Shown: positions 1 through 6,086 of the stretch, piece by piece
How positions within the stretch are numbered: the first letter of the stretch is position 1
Layout: every line of letters begins with the position of its first letter
Assembly (NCBI GenBank): GCA_024404125.1
Contig: JAKSQL010000052.1
Coordinates: 1 to 7,195 of the forward strand
Source: Clostridia bacterium
GTDB taxonomy: Bacteria; Bacillota; Clostridia; Oscillospirales; Acutalibacteraceae
Reading direction: 5' to 3'
DNA: 7,195 bases
Translations under genes and position numbers: made by a program
Notes under the pieces: generated by a model
What the model saw: the letters and a program-made list of their open reading frames with translations, nothing else
What the model was told of the DNA's origin: nothing
Databases searched by the model: none

Positions 1-78
1 GCGGTCTGCCATTTTTTTGGCAATCGCCTTTTTTTCTTCTTCGGGTCTTAAATCGGTAAAACCTATAAATCCGCACAT
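1..78 (-). CDS. asnB: Asparagine synthetase (glutamine-hydrolysing), N-terminal fragment
   Basis: Only the first 26 codons are present; the gene runs off the left edge of the window. The product begins MCGFIGFTDLRPEEEKKA. Cys2 directly after the initiator Met, followed by Gly-Phe-Ile-Gly, is the start of class II (Ntn) glutamine amidotransferases of the AsnB family. In this family Cys2 becomes the N-terminal nucleophile that releases ammonia from glutamine, and a C-terminal ATP-pyrophosphatase domain, not visible here, amidates an aspartyl carboxylate. The ATG lies 10 nt after the stop of the ATP-grasp gene, so they probably share a transcript. The ribosome site is weak: the best purine run lies about 15 nt upstream, inside the end of the preceding gene. 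The substrate may be free L-Asp. Given the neighbouring racemase and D-aspartate-ligase-like gene, it may instead be a peptidoglycan-linked D-Asp, as for lactococcal AsnH. GlmS or PurF are less likely because the sequence after Cys2 fits AsnB better. Confidence 0.8.
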   Translation of the reverse strand, partial: MCGFIGFTDLRPEEEKKAIAKKMADR

Positions 79-88
79 AAAGTTTTAA

Positions 89-622
89 TCACTCTTTCCA
101 ATAACCGTTTTTGTATGCCTTAAAATATCCGTATGCGCGTTTTATAAGGTAAAGGCGCATCTTAATAGATTTATCGCACTTATAGTCTATCGGGTTAATT
201 CTTTCTTCATAAAGCGATAAAGCAGTGTTTTTATATTCTTCGTTTTTTACGTACTTTTTTATTATTCCTTTGGGAACAAAAGAAAGCATAACAGTATCGG
301 TAAGGAGTTTGTATTCGCTGTCTTTATTATCTATAAGGTCGTTTACAAGAACGCTTATGAGGTTTTTGCCGAGCGCAGAAATATAATAACTGCTTCTGCC
401 TTGACGCGCGTTTATTTCAAGCACTTTGAACTTTTTATCGCGACTGTCATACTTTAAATCAAACTCGGCAAAACCGCGGTAGTTTATATCCTCTAAAAAA
501 CTTTTAAGTTTATCGGTGATTTCTTTTGTGCCGCCGAACTGATTGTATCCGTTAATAAGCACTGCCGCGTTACCTACCATAGACTTTGAGTGCTCTTGAA
601 GTCCTATTTGAGCAAAGGACAT
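89..622 (-). CDS. C-terminal, metal-binding half of the interrupted ATP-grasp ligase
   Basis: This is the downstream open piece after the TAG, in the same frame as the upstream half. It contains the second ATP-grasp lobe: the acidic strand FAEFDLKYD (residues 51-59 of this piece), with Asp55 as a probable Mg ligand, and LEINARQGRSS (68-78), with Glu69 and Asn71 as the other expected Mg-ATP ligands. The last 75 residues are basic and rich in Tyr. The ATG at 622 has no purine-rich ribosome site in front of it and lies 48 nt after the TAG, so independent translation is doubtful. It cannot act alone, because the ATP-binding Lys and hinge are in the other half. It ends with TGA 10 nt before the asparagine synthetase start. 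Confidence 0.65.
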   Translation of the reverse strand: MSFAQIGLQEHSKSMVGNAAVLINGYNQFGGTKEITDKLKSFLEDINYRGFAEFDLKYDSRDKKFKVLEINARQGRSSYYISALGKNLISVLVNDLIDNKDSEYKLLTDTVMLSFVPKGIIKKYVKNEEYKNTALSLYEERINPIDYKCDKSIKMRLYLIKRAYGYFKAYKNGYWKE

Positions 623-670
623 AAATTCGGTTTTTCCGTTTGAGTTTACGTATGCAACCGCATCAAACAG

Positions 671-1318
671 CTAAGAATCGTCACCGTGTATAAAGTCCTG
701 AATAATGAGCGTATCGTCATACCCGCCGTCTGTTATTTTGTTTACCGTAGTTTCAAGTTCATTAAAACTTTCTATTTTGTATATTTTATTTTTGCCCTCA
801 AAACTTATGTGATTATACAAAATAACGTTGCTCGGTTTTAAAATCACGGGATAGTTAAGACCGCTTGGCAAGTCGTTTTTTTGCTTGCAGTCATAATAAT
901 AAGTATACGGCAGGTCTAAAATACTGTTTTCGTATGTTTCGTAAAACTCCTTTTTGTACATAAGTGAGTTTATAATTTCTGTTGTAGGACAGTTAAAGAG
1001 GAAATGCGAAAGTTTTAAAATTTTCGCATTTTTTGCAATAAAGCCCCAATAGGTTTCATTCGAACTTATAAGCAGTACGTATTTATTCTTTAACTTTTTC
1101 TTGTACTCAAAAAGCGCATTTAAAAAGCCCTTTTCGGTCCATATATTACCGTCATATATAACATTTAAAATATTCGAAATCGCGGTAGGGTTAAGGGGCG
1201 ACTTACCCAAAAGTGTCGCCTTTTTGCCGTATAATTCGTGGTAGCACCGAGCAAGATAGTAGGCATTTACGTCGGTACCTAAAATCAGTAATTCAAAATC
1301 GTTGTTTAAATCTTTCAT
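671..1318 (-). CDS. N-terminal and ATP-binding half of the interrupted ATP-grasp ligase
   Basis: This 215-residue open piece holds the pre-ATP-grasp domain (about residues 7-110, a Rossmann-like fold opening with LILGTDVNAYYLAR) and the first ATP-grasp lobe. Visible nucleotide-contact elements are the Lys-Lys at 122-123, Lys161 in VILKPSN and the adenine-hinge strand IIQDFIHGDD at 205-214. It stops at TAG immediately after Ser215. It lacks the second lobe with the metal ligands, so a protein ending here should not be catalytic. Its ATG overlaps the upstream racemase stop by four bases, and a GAGGG sequence about seven bases upstream supports this start. An automatic gene caller would report it as a separate short protein. 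I read it as the 5' part of the gene at 89-1318. Confidence 0.7.
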   Translation of the reverse strand: MKDLNNDFELLILGTDVNAYYLARCYHELYGKKATLLGKSPLNPTAISNILNVIYDGNIWTEKGFLNALFEYKKKLKNKYVLLISSNETYWGFIAKNAKILKLSHFLFNCPTTEIINSLMYKKEFYETYENSILDLPYTYYYDCKQKNDLPSGLNYPVILKPSNVILYNHISFEGKNKIYKIESFNELETTVNKITDGGYDDTLIIQDFIHGDDS

Positions 1319-2451
1319 TTGTAAACCCTCGGTACTCTCTCACTAACACCTGTCAGCAGTTTGTATGCGCTTACACCGGAACTTGCGGCGGCGGACTTTA
1401 CCGAAATATTATCGCCGAATATCTCTACACTGTCGCCGACTTTAGTGTTTTCGGGTACAACCGCCGAAATCATATCCATACATTTTTCGCCTATTACTTC
1501 ACACACCTTGCCGTTTATAAATACTTTTTTTAGTGTGCTTGGTATGCCGTCAAAATATCCTATGCAAACGGTGGCAACCGTAATATCGCGCTTTGCGATA
1601 TATCCTGCACCGTATCCCACAAACTCACCTTTTTTAACCTTTTTTAGTGCTATAACTTCGCTTTTAAGGGTGAAAGCGGTCTTAAGGTCCAAACTGTTTT
1701 TTAAGACTGACGGAGATATATGCTTTGTTTTAAGCAAAATTTCACGCTTGATTTTTTTAAGCCCCGTCGGCTCATTAAGACTTTGCGCAAAGCCGTACAT
1801 ACAAATACCGAGCCGTATTCCGTTTACAAAGTCGGGTTTATCGTGGTGCACCAAAATAAGCGAGCGGCCTATATGCACTATCGGTATTTCTTTAAGGTTT
1901 ATATCGCTTGTAAGTTCTTTAAACTTTTCTATTTGATTATCGTAAAATTTATCGTTCACACCGCTTGTTGCAAGGTGTGTGTAAATTCCTTCAACGGTAA
2001 CATTTTCTGCGCTCTTTAGAAGTTTATAAGCCGTATTTAGTTCTTCTTTTTCCTTAAAGCCCAATCGGTTCATACCCGTATCAAGTTTTAAATGAACGGT
2101 GAAATTATTTGTAAGTTTTGTCAGTTCTTCGGCTTGATGCAAACTGCATACGGTAAGGGTGACGTTTTTATCAGATAATGCTTTTGCCGATTTAACATTC
2201 ACGTTTTCAAGGCATAAAATTTTTATATCCGCGTTCTTCTTTCTTACCATGAGTGCTTCTTCGGGAGTTGCTACTGCGAGATAGTTGACTCCGCCCTCGA
2301 CAAGTGAATTTATAATTTCAAATCCGTGACCGTACGCGTTGCCTTTTACAACACCGAAAAAGTATTCGTAATTGCTGTATGTAGAGACGATATTTTTAAT
2401 ATTGTCTCTTAAAACATCTTTGTCTATTTCAGCATAAGTATTGCGGTACAT
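1315..2451 (-). CDS. alr: Alanine-racemase-family PLP enzyme (fold type III amino-acid racemase)
   Basis: This is a complete 378-residue enzyme of the bacterial alanine racemase family, which interconverts L- and D-amino acids (usually alanine) in the cytosol for peptidoglycan synthesis. The N-terminal TIM barrel carries the PLP-binding Lys36 in VVKGNAYGHG (34-43), the LKLDTGMNRLGF segment with Lys122 (normally carbamylated) and Arg129, and Arg213 in NGIRLG, which contacts the pyridine nitrogen. The C-terminal beta domain supplies the second catalytic residue Tyr280 (FVGYGAGY), the CMD triad at 324-326 and the closing motif GVSERVPRVY. The phosphate-site motif usually read H-x-x-N-S is H-I-G-R-S here (193-197). 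A stretch of roughly 15-20 residues after CMYG (221-255) looks longer than usual. A GAGGGA ribosome site overlaps the upstream TGA and supports the ATG at 2451. It sits between a membrane-protein gene and a D-amino-acid-ligase-like gene, so substrates other than Ala (Ser, Asp) are possible. The fold and cofactor are clear; the substrate is not proven. Confidence 0.88.
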   Translation of the reverse strand: MYRNTYAEIDKDVLRDNIKNIVSTYSNYEYFFGVVKGNAYGHGFEIINSLVEGGVNYLAVATPEEALMVRKKNADIKILCLENVNVKSAKALSDKNVTLTVCSLHQAEELTKLTNNFTVHLKLDTGMNRLGFKEKEELNTAYKLLKSAENVTVEGIYTHLATSGVNDKFYDNQIEKFKELTSDINLKEIPIVHIGRSLILVHHDKPDFVNGIRLGICMYGFAQSLNEPTGLKKIKREILLKTKHISPSVLKNSLDLKTAFTLKSEVIALKKVKKGEFVGYGAGYIAKRDITVATVCIGYFDGIPSTLKKVFINGKVCEVIGEKCMDMISAVVPENTKVGDSVEIFGDNISVKSAAASSGVSAYKLLTGVSERVPRVYK

Positions 2452-2460
2452 AAAATTCCC

Positions 2461-2844
2461 TCACTTTTCAAGTTTTCGTGAAATACCGTTTGCAAGCGGC
2501 AAAAACATAAAACTCAATATTGCCCAGAAAAAGGAGTATCTCGGGCAAATCTGACCTAAAAAGTTAAACGGCAGTTTACTGTAATCCCAAATTTTCTTTT
2601 TTAGTATCACGTTGAATATAATTCCGAAAATCAGTTCTACCGATGTGATAAATATACTGGCCAAAACACTTTTTTTAACGCGACTTAACTTTTTGAGGGT
2701 TGAAATGAAGTTAAGCCCCAAGAAAGAGAAACCGCCTGCAAAAAGCATTGTGATGTGAGTATAGCCGCGCCAGAGTATTTCAATCATACCGTACCCGACT
2801 GCGCCCACAGAAAATATAACTAAATTTTTCTTTGCTTTTTTCAA
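2461..2844 (-). CDS. CmpB-type (putative ABC-transporter type IV) small membrane protein
   Basis: This 127-residue integral membrane protein has four predicted helices (about 8-25, 28-47, 59-81 and 103-121), a basic N-terminus (MKKAKKN) and a basic tail. GYGMIEILWRGYTH near residue 17 and WDYSKLPFNFLGQIC near residue 86 are characteristic of the CmpB family (PF06541), whose function is poorly known despite its 'ABC-transporter type IV' name. No ATPase gene is adjacent. The start is TTG at 2844, chosen because GGGTGAT, matching the anti-Shine-Dalgarno, lies five bases upstream and because MKKAKKN is a natural membrane-protein beginning. No ATG gives a comparable protein. It lies 39 nt after ychF and 9 nt before the racemase, so it is probably co-transcribed with both. 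A role in envelope assembly is inferred from these neighbours only. Confidence 0.72.
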   Translation of the reverse strand: MKKAKKNLVIFSVGAVGYGMIEILWRGYTHITMLFAGGFSFLGLNFISTLKKLSRVKKSVLASIFITSVELIFGIIFNVILKKKIWDYSKLPFNFLGQICPRYSFFWAILSFMFLPLANGISRKLEK

Positions 2845-2846
2845 AT

Positions 2847-2876
2847 TTTATCACCCGTTTTAGTATGAGTGATAAA
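2847..2876 (-). promoter_or_regulatory. Inverted repeat over the ribosome site of the TTG-start gene
   Basis: A perfect 8-bp inverted repeat, TTTATCAC (2847-2854) and GTGATAAA (2869-2876), encloses a 14-base loop. On the minus-strand transcript the 3' arm contains the GGTGAT ribosome site of the downstream TTG-start gene, so folding would hide it. The stem is AT-rich and not followed by a U tract, so a terminator is unlikely. It could lower translation of the membrane protein relative to ychF. The stem is short and might be chance. Confidence 0.3.
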
Positions 2877-2883
2877 GTTAAGG

Positions 2884-3987
2884 TTAAACGTTAAATCTGA
2901 ATAAAACTATGTCTCCGTCCTGCATAACGTATTCTTTTCCTTCGCTTCTTACAAGACCTTTTTCTTTGGCAGTTACCATATTGCCGTCACACTTGTTAAT
3001 AAAATCGTCAAACGAGATAACCTCGGCTCTTATAAATCCGCGCTCGAAATCGGTATGTATTTTACCTGCGGCGGCAGGCGCTTTGGTACCCTTTTTAATT
3101 GTCCACGCTCTTACCTCGGGTTTCCCTGCGGTAAGATAAGAAATAAGACCTAAAAGCGAATAGCATTTTTGTATCATACGGTCAAGTCCCGAGCGCTCAA
3201 GGTTTAGTTCTTCAAGGAACATAACCTTTTCTTCTTCAGAAAGACTTGAAATTTCCGCTTCAAGAGAAGCGCATATTGGAAGTATCTCGGCACTTTCTTT
3301 TTCGGCTATCGCTTTTACGAGATTATAATTCTTATTGCTTTCAATTCCGTTTATAAAATCGTCTTCACTCATATTGCAGGCGTATATAACGGGTTTAAGC
3401 GAAAGCAGTGCGGTAGTGTTAAGTATTTCTTCCTCGGTATCTCCGTTTGTTTCGATAGACCTTGCGGGATTTCCTGCTTCAAGATGTTCGGTAAGACGTT
3501 TTAAAAAGTCAACCTCAACCTGCGCCGACTTATCACCCTTTACGGTTTTAAGCGCCTTGTCAAGTCTTCGCGCTACTATTTCAAGGTCGGAAAAAATAAG
3601 TTCGAGATTTATGGTTTCGATATCTCTTATAGGGTCAACCGAGCCCTCAACGTGAATGATATCGTCACTCTCAAAGCATCTTACAACGTGAACTATTGCA
3701 TCTACTTCACGTATGTTGCTTAAAAACTTGTTGCCAAGTCCTTCACCTTTTGAAGCACCTTTTACAAGACCTGCTATATCAACAAATTCAATTACCGCGG
3801 GGGTGAATTTATCGGGTGAGTATATTTCCGATAACTTTTCAAGACGTTCGTCCGGCACGCTTACCATACCCACATTCGGCTCTATCGTGCAAAACGGATA
3901 GTTTGCCGACTGCGCTCCCGCGTTTGTTATTGCATTAAAGAGTGTGGACTTACCTACGTTCGGCAGTCCCACCATACCGAGTTTCAT
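2884..3987 (-). CDS. ychF: YchF/OLA1-family ribosome-associated P-loop ATPase
   Basis: This is a full-length (367-residue) member of the Obg-related YchF/OLA1 family, cytosolic ATPases that bind ribosomes and influence the stress response. Seen in order: the P-loop GLPNVGKST (7-15); the switch I region NYPFCTIEPNVG (29-40), typical of YchF; DIAG (70-73) as G3, followed by LVKGASKGEGLGNKFL; the modified G4 motif CNMSED (204-209), where the family has Asn-x-x-Glu in place of the GTP-specific Asn-Lys-x-Asp; a helical coiled region (about 125-175); and a C-terminal TGS domain (about 280-365, including TIKKGTKAPAAAGKIHTDFERG). The family prefers ATP because of the altered G4. A GGAGG site about ten bases upstream supports the ATG at 3987, and a strong promoter lies just before it. 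It heads the leftward gene string, but the 39-nt gap before the next gene leaves open whether they are one transcript. Identity is certain. Confidence 0.97.
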   Translation of the reverse strand: MKLGMVGLPNVGKSTLFNAITNAGAQSANYPFCTIEPNVGMVSVPDERLEKLSEIYSPDKFTPAVIEFVDIAGLVKGASKGEGLGNKFLSNIREVDAIVHVVRCFESDDIIHVEGSVDPIRDIETINLELIFSDLEIVARRLDKALKTVKGDKSAQVEVDFLKRLTEHLEAGNPARSIETNGDTEEEILNTTALLSLKPVIYACNMSEDDFINGIESNKNYNLVKAIAEKESAEILPICASLEAEISSLSEEEKVMFLEELNLERSGLDRMIQKCYSLLGLISYLTAGKPEVRAWTIKKGTKAPAAAGKIHTDFERGFIRAEVISFDDFINKCDGNMVTAKEKGLVRSEGKEYVMQDGDIVLFRFNV

Positions 3988-4026
3988 ATAAAGTATTCCT
4001 CCAAAACATAATTATCCATACTAGTA

Positions 4027-4055
4027 ATTATACAGTTTTTTCGCTCGTATATCAA
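4027..4055 (-). promoter_or_regulatory. Sigma-A-type promoter of the ychF operon
   Basis: On the minus strand, TTGATA (4055-4050) and TATAAT (4032-4027) are separated by exactly 17 bases: a consensus -10, one mismatch in the -35 and ideal spacing. A T-rich run upstream of the -35 (about 4056-4080) resembles an UP element. The transcript should start near 4020, giving a leader of about 30 bases with the GGAGG ribosome site before ychF. This is the best promoter in the window. Confidence 0.8.
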
Positions 4056-4081
4056 GTAAAATTAAAAAAAACAAAAAAAGA

Positions 4082-4110
4082 CTTTATTTTTATAATATTT
4101 ATAGTATAAT
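4082..4110 (+). promoter_or_regulatory. Probable promoter of the hprK operon
   Basis: A consensus -10 hexamer, TATAAT, lies at 4105-4110, about 35 bases before the hprK start codon. The -35 is poor: CTTTAT at 4082-4087 is the hexamer at 17-base spacing. The AT-rich tract at 4056-4080 could help RNA polymerase bind. A second TATAAT at 4091-4096 has no plausible -35. The expected transcript start is near 4117, followed by a GGAGG ribosome site at 4136-4140. Confidence 0.45.
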
Positions 4111-4146
4111 AAAGTAAATTGGGGAAATATTGAATGGAGGCAAAAT

Positions 4147-5073
4147 ATGAAATCCGATTTTACGGTATCACTTGCAGAAATACTGAAAGAATTTTCTCTT
4201 GAAAGTATGTATCTGCCGAAAGACGCTAAAGATATTTTAATATCCACTGCCGAGATTAACCGTCCGGGACTTCAAATGGCGGGGTATTATGAGTATTTTG
4301 ACAGTAAGCGAATACAGATACTCGGTATCAGTGAGATAAGTTTCTTAAACCGTCTTTCAAAAGAAGAAGCAAAGAAAATAATGCAAGAATTTTTCTCACA
4401 CAAGCCGTCAGCGGTTATAATCGCGAGGGGACTTGAAATTGAGGAATACTATATTGAAACCGCAAAAGAGCATTGTGTACCGCTGCTTCGTACCAACGAA
4501 TCTACCTCGAATTTCACCTCTGCGCTCATCGCGTTTTTAAGTTTGCATTTAGCACCGAGAATTACGCGTCACGGTGTTTTGGTAGAGGTTTACGGTGAAG
4601 GTATATTGCTGCTCGGTGAAAGTGGTGTAGGTAAAAGCGAAACTGCGATAGAACTTGTAAAAAGAGGTCACCGTCTTATAGCGGACGATGCGGTTGAAAT
4701 CCGCCGTGTATCAAGCAAATCGCTTGTCGGAACGGCACCGGATAACATACGGCATTTTATAGAACTCAGAGGCATAGGTATTATAAATGCAAGCCGTATA
4801 TTCGGTGTGGGTGCGGTTAAACTTACCGAGAAAATAGATTTGGTAATAAATCTTGAACAGTGGGATATGAACAAGGTCTACGACCGTATGGGGCTTGATG
4901 ACCAAACCACCGAAATATTGGGACTTAGTTTGCCCTCTCTTACAATACCGGTAAAGCCAGGACGTAATTTAGCGGTAATAATCGAGGTTGCGGCAATGAA
5001 CAGCCGTCAGAAAAAGCTCGGATACAACGCGGCTCAAGACCTGCTTAACAGACTTGGTATGGCAGAAGATTAG
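4147..5073 (+). CDS. hprK: HPr kinase/phosphorylase
   Basis: This is a complete 308-residue bifunctional HPr kinase/phosphorylase, the sensor enzyme of Firmicute carbon catabolite repression. It phosphorylates Ser46 of HPr with ATP or pyrophosphate when sugars are plentiful and removes the phosphate when they are scarce. The N-terminal domain (1-130) includes the LEIEEYYIETAKEHCVPLL stretch. The catalytic domain has RHGVLVEVYGEG (141-152), the P-loop GESGVGKS (157-164), the LIADDAVEI acidic loop (178-185) with the catalytic Asp pair 180-181, and the HprK signature ELRGIGIIN (206-214). The C-terminal VKPGRN and NSRQKKLGYNAA segments correspond to the region coupling subunits in the hexamer. 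GGAGG with a 6-nt spacer sets the ATG. The gene ends with TAG at the normal family length, which shows that TAG serves as a true stop in this genome. It is first in a rightward operon with glucokinase, murB and rapZ. Identity is certain. Confidence 0.98.
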   Translation: MKSDFTVSLAEILKEFSLESMYLPKDAKDILISTAEINRPGLQMAGYYEYFDSKRIQILGISEISFLNRLSKEEAKKIMQEFFSHKPSAVIIARGLEIEEYYIETAKEHCVPLLRTNESTSNFTSALIAFLSLHLAPRITRHGVLVEVYGEGILLLGESGVGKSETAIELVKRGHRLIADDAVEIRRVSSKSLVGTAPDNIRHFIELRGIGIINASRIFGVGAVKLTEKIDLVINLEQWDMNKVYDRMGLDDQTTEILGLSLPSLTIPVKPGRNLAVIIEVAAMNSRQKKLGYNAAQDLLNRLGMAED

Positions 5074-5120
5074 AAAAGTGAAGAGTTAACGGTAGAGCGG
5101 TTTGGAAAGGAGAAAAAACA

Positions 5121-6077
5121 ATGTATAAACTCGGAATTGATTTAGGCGGCACAAACATAGTTGCAGGTGTTGTAGACGATAATTACAACATTGTCGCAAC
5201 CGCGAAGGTAAAGACAAATTTACCGAGAAAAGCCGAAGAGATAGTTGACGATATGGCGAAAGTTACCTTTGAAGCAATAAAGAATGCAAATCTTACCCCT
5301 GACGATATTGATGCTTTCGGTGTAGGAACACCCGGCTCTATAAACCCCAATACCGGAGTGGTTTCTTATTCCAACAATCTCGGATTTTACGATTTGCATT
5401 TAGGCGATTTGTTAAAAGAAAAAACGGGCAAGACGTTTTATCTTGAAAACGATGCCAATGCCGCGGCATACGGCGAATATATAGCGGGTGCGGGTAAAGG
5501 CACAAAGAACTTTATTGCGGTTACACTCGGTACGGGTATAGGCGGCGGAATAATAATAGACGGCAAACTGTATTCCGGCTCGAATTATGCAGGCGGCGAA
5601 CTCGGTCATACCGTTATACAAATGAACGGCGAAGCATGCACCTGCGGCAGACTCGGTTGTTTTGAAGCATATGCTTCCGCCACTGCGCTTATAAGGCAGA
5701 CAAAGCAGGCAATGGTTCGCTATCCAGAGAGTTCTATGTGGAAACTTTGCGAAAACGATATAAACAAAGTAAACGGCAGAACTTCGTTTGATGCCATGCG
5801 TTTAGGTGACGAAGCGGGCAAGAAGGTTGTTGACGATTATATCGCTTATCTTGCTATAGGAATTTCAAACATCATAAATATTTTCCAACCTGAAATTATC
5901 TGTATAGGCGGCGGTGTTTCAAAAGAGGGCGAGACCCTTACAGATCCCCTTAAAAAGACGGTTTACGGCGAAAACTACGCGAGGAATTTAGGCACCGCCA
6001 CGAAGATTATACCGGCAAAACTCGGCAACGATGCGGGAATAATCGGCGCCGCGTTTCTCTGCGACCTTCATAAATAA
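5121..6077 (+). CDS. glcK: ROK-family glucokinase
   Basis: This is a complete 318-residue ROK (repressor, ORF, kinase) sugar kinase, most likely glucokinase, converting glucose to glucose 6-phosphate with ATP in the cytosol. The phosphate-1 motif is GIDLGGTN (5-12). The catalytic Asp111 is in LENDANAAAYGE, the phosphate-2 motif is TLGTGIGGG (135-143), and the sugar-contact segment GGELGH ends in the zinc ligand His163. The zinc cluster continues with Cys173, Cys175 and Cys180 in CTCGRLGCFE. CIGGGVS near residue 261 closes the adenine pocket. There is no N-terminal helix-turn-helix, so it is a kinase rather than a ROK repressor. An AAGGAG ribosome site nine bases upstream fixes the ATG; the gap from hprK is 47 nt with no terminator, and murB follows after 9 nt. 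Glucose specificity fits best; another hexose or N-acetylmannosamine cannot be excluded. Confidence 0.93.
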   Translation: MYKLGIDLGGTNIVAGVVDDNYNIVATAKVKTNLPRKAEEIVDDMAKVTFEAIKNANLTPDDIDAFGVGTPGSINPNTGVVSYSNNLGFYDLHLGDLLKEKTGKTFYLENDANAAAYGEYIAGAGKGTKNFIAVTLGTGIGGGIIIDGKLYSGSNYAGGELGHTVIQMNGEACTCGRLGCFEAYASATALIRQTKQAMVRYPESSMWKLCENDINKVNGRTSFDAMRLGDEAGKKVVDDYIAYLAIGISNIINIFQPEIICIGGGVSKEGETLTDPLKKTVYGENYARNLGTATKIIPAKLGNDAGIIGAAFLCDLHK

Positions 6078-6086
6078 GGAGAAATT

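Larger units (their letters stand above)
89..1318 (-). pseudogene. ATP-grasp D-aspartate-ligase-like enzyme, interrupted by one in-frame TAG
   Basis: Read through a single TAG at 671-673 (codon 216), this is one continuous 409-residue ATP-grasp protein in one frame. The residues between the two open pieces (LFDAVAYVNSNGKTEF, after the stop) fit the family, which usually continues from Gly-Asp-Asp-Ser into a beta strand here. The opening (LILGTDVNAYYLARCYHELYG, residues 11-31) resembles the D-aspartate ligase group, which activates a carboxylate with ATP and couples it to an amine, for example D-Asp onto the Lys side chain of UDP-MurNAc-pentapeptide. The start codon overlaps the racemase stop as ATGA, and a GAGGG ribosome site lies inside the racemase's 3' end, showing translational coupling. 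No frameshift or deletion is visible, so the lesion is one base or a sequencing error. True recoding is less likely, because hprK in this window ends at TAG with a normal length. Product specificity is inferred. Confidence 0.72.

Noticed and set aside
671..673. Genome-wide reassignment of TAG to an amino acid
   Set aside because: hprK ends with TAG exactly at the usual family length, and reading through it would run out of frame into glucokinase. TAG therefore works as a stop here.
1213..2019. Plus-strand open frames opposite the racemase and ligase (106, 191 and 99 codons)
   Set aside because: They lie antisense to clear enzyme genes, have no ribosome site or family resemblance, and their composition is that expected of reversed codons.
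2909..3901. Plus-strand open frames opposite ychF
   Set aside because: The Ser/Leu-rich translations are shadows of a fully conserved YchF protein on the other strand.
4091..4096. Second TATAAT as the hprK -10
   Set aside because: The hexamer 17 bases upstream is an A run with no likeness to TTGACA. The copy at 4105-4110 is better placed.
4062..4247. Minus-strand 61-codon open frame crossing the ychF-hprK gap
   Set aside because: It overlaps the hprK promoter, ribosome site and first 34 codons, and its C-terminus is just the poly-A tract read as Lys/Phe codons. Nothing supports translation.
5074..5120. Possible terminator between hprK and glucokinase
   Set aside because: The 47 bases contain no GC-rich stem followed by T residues. 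They hold mainly the AAGGAG ribosome site.
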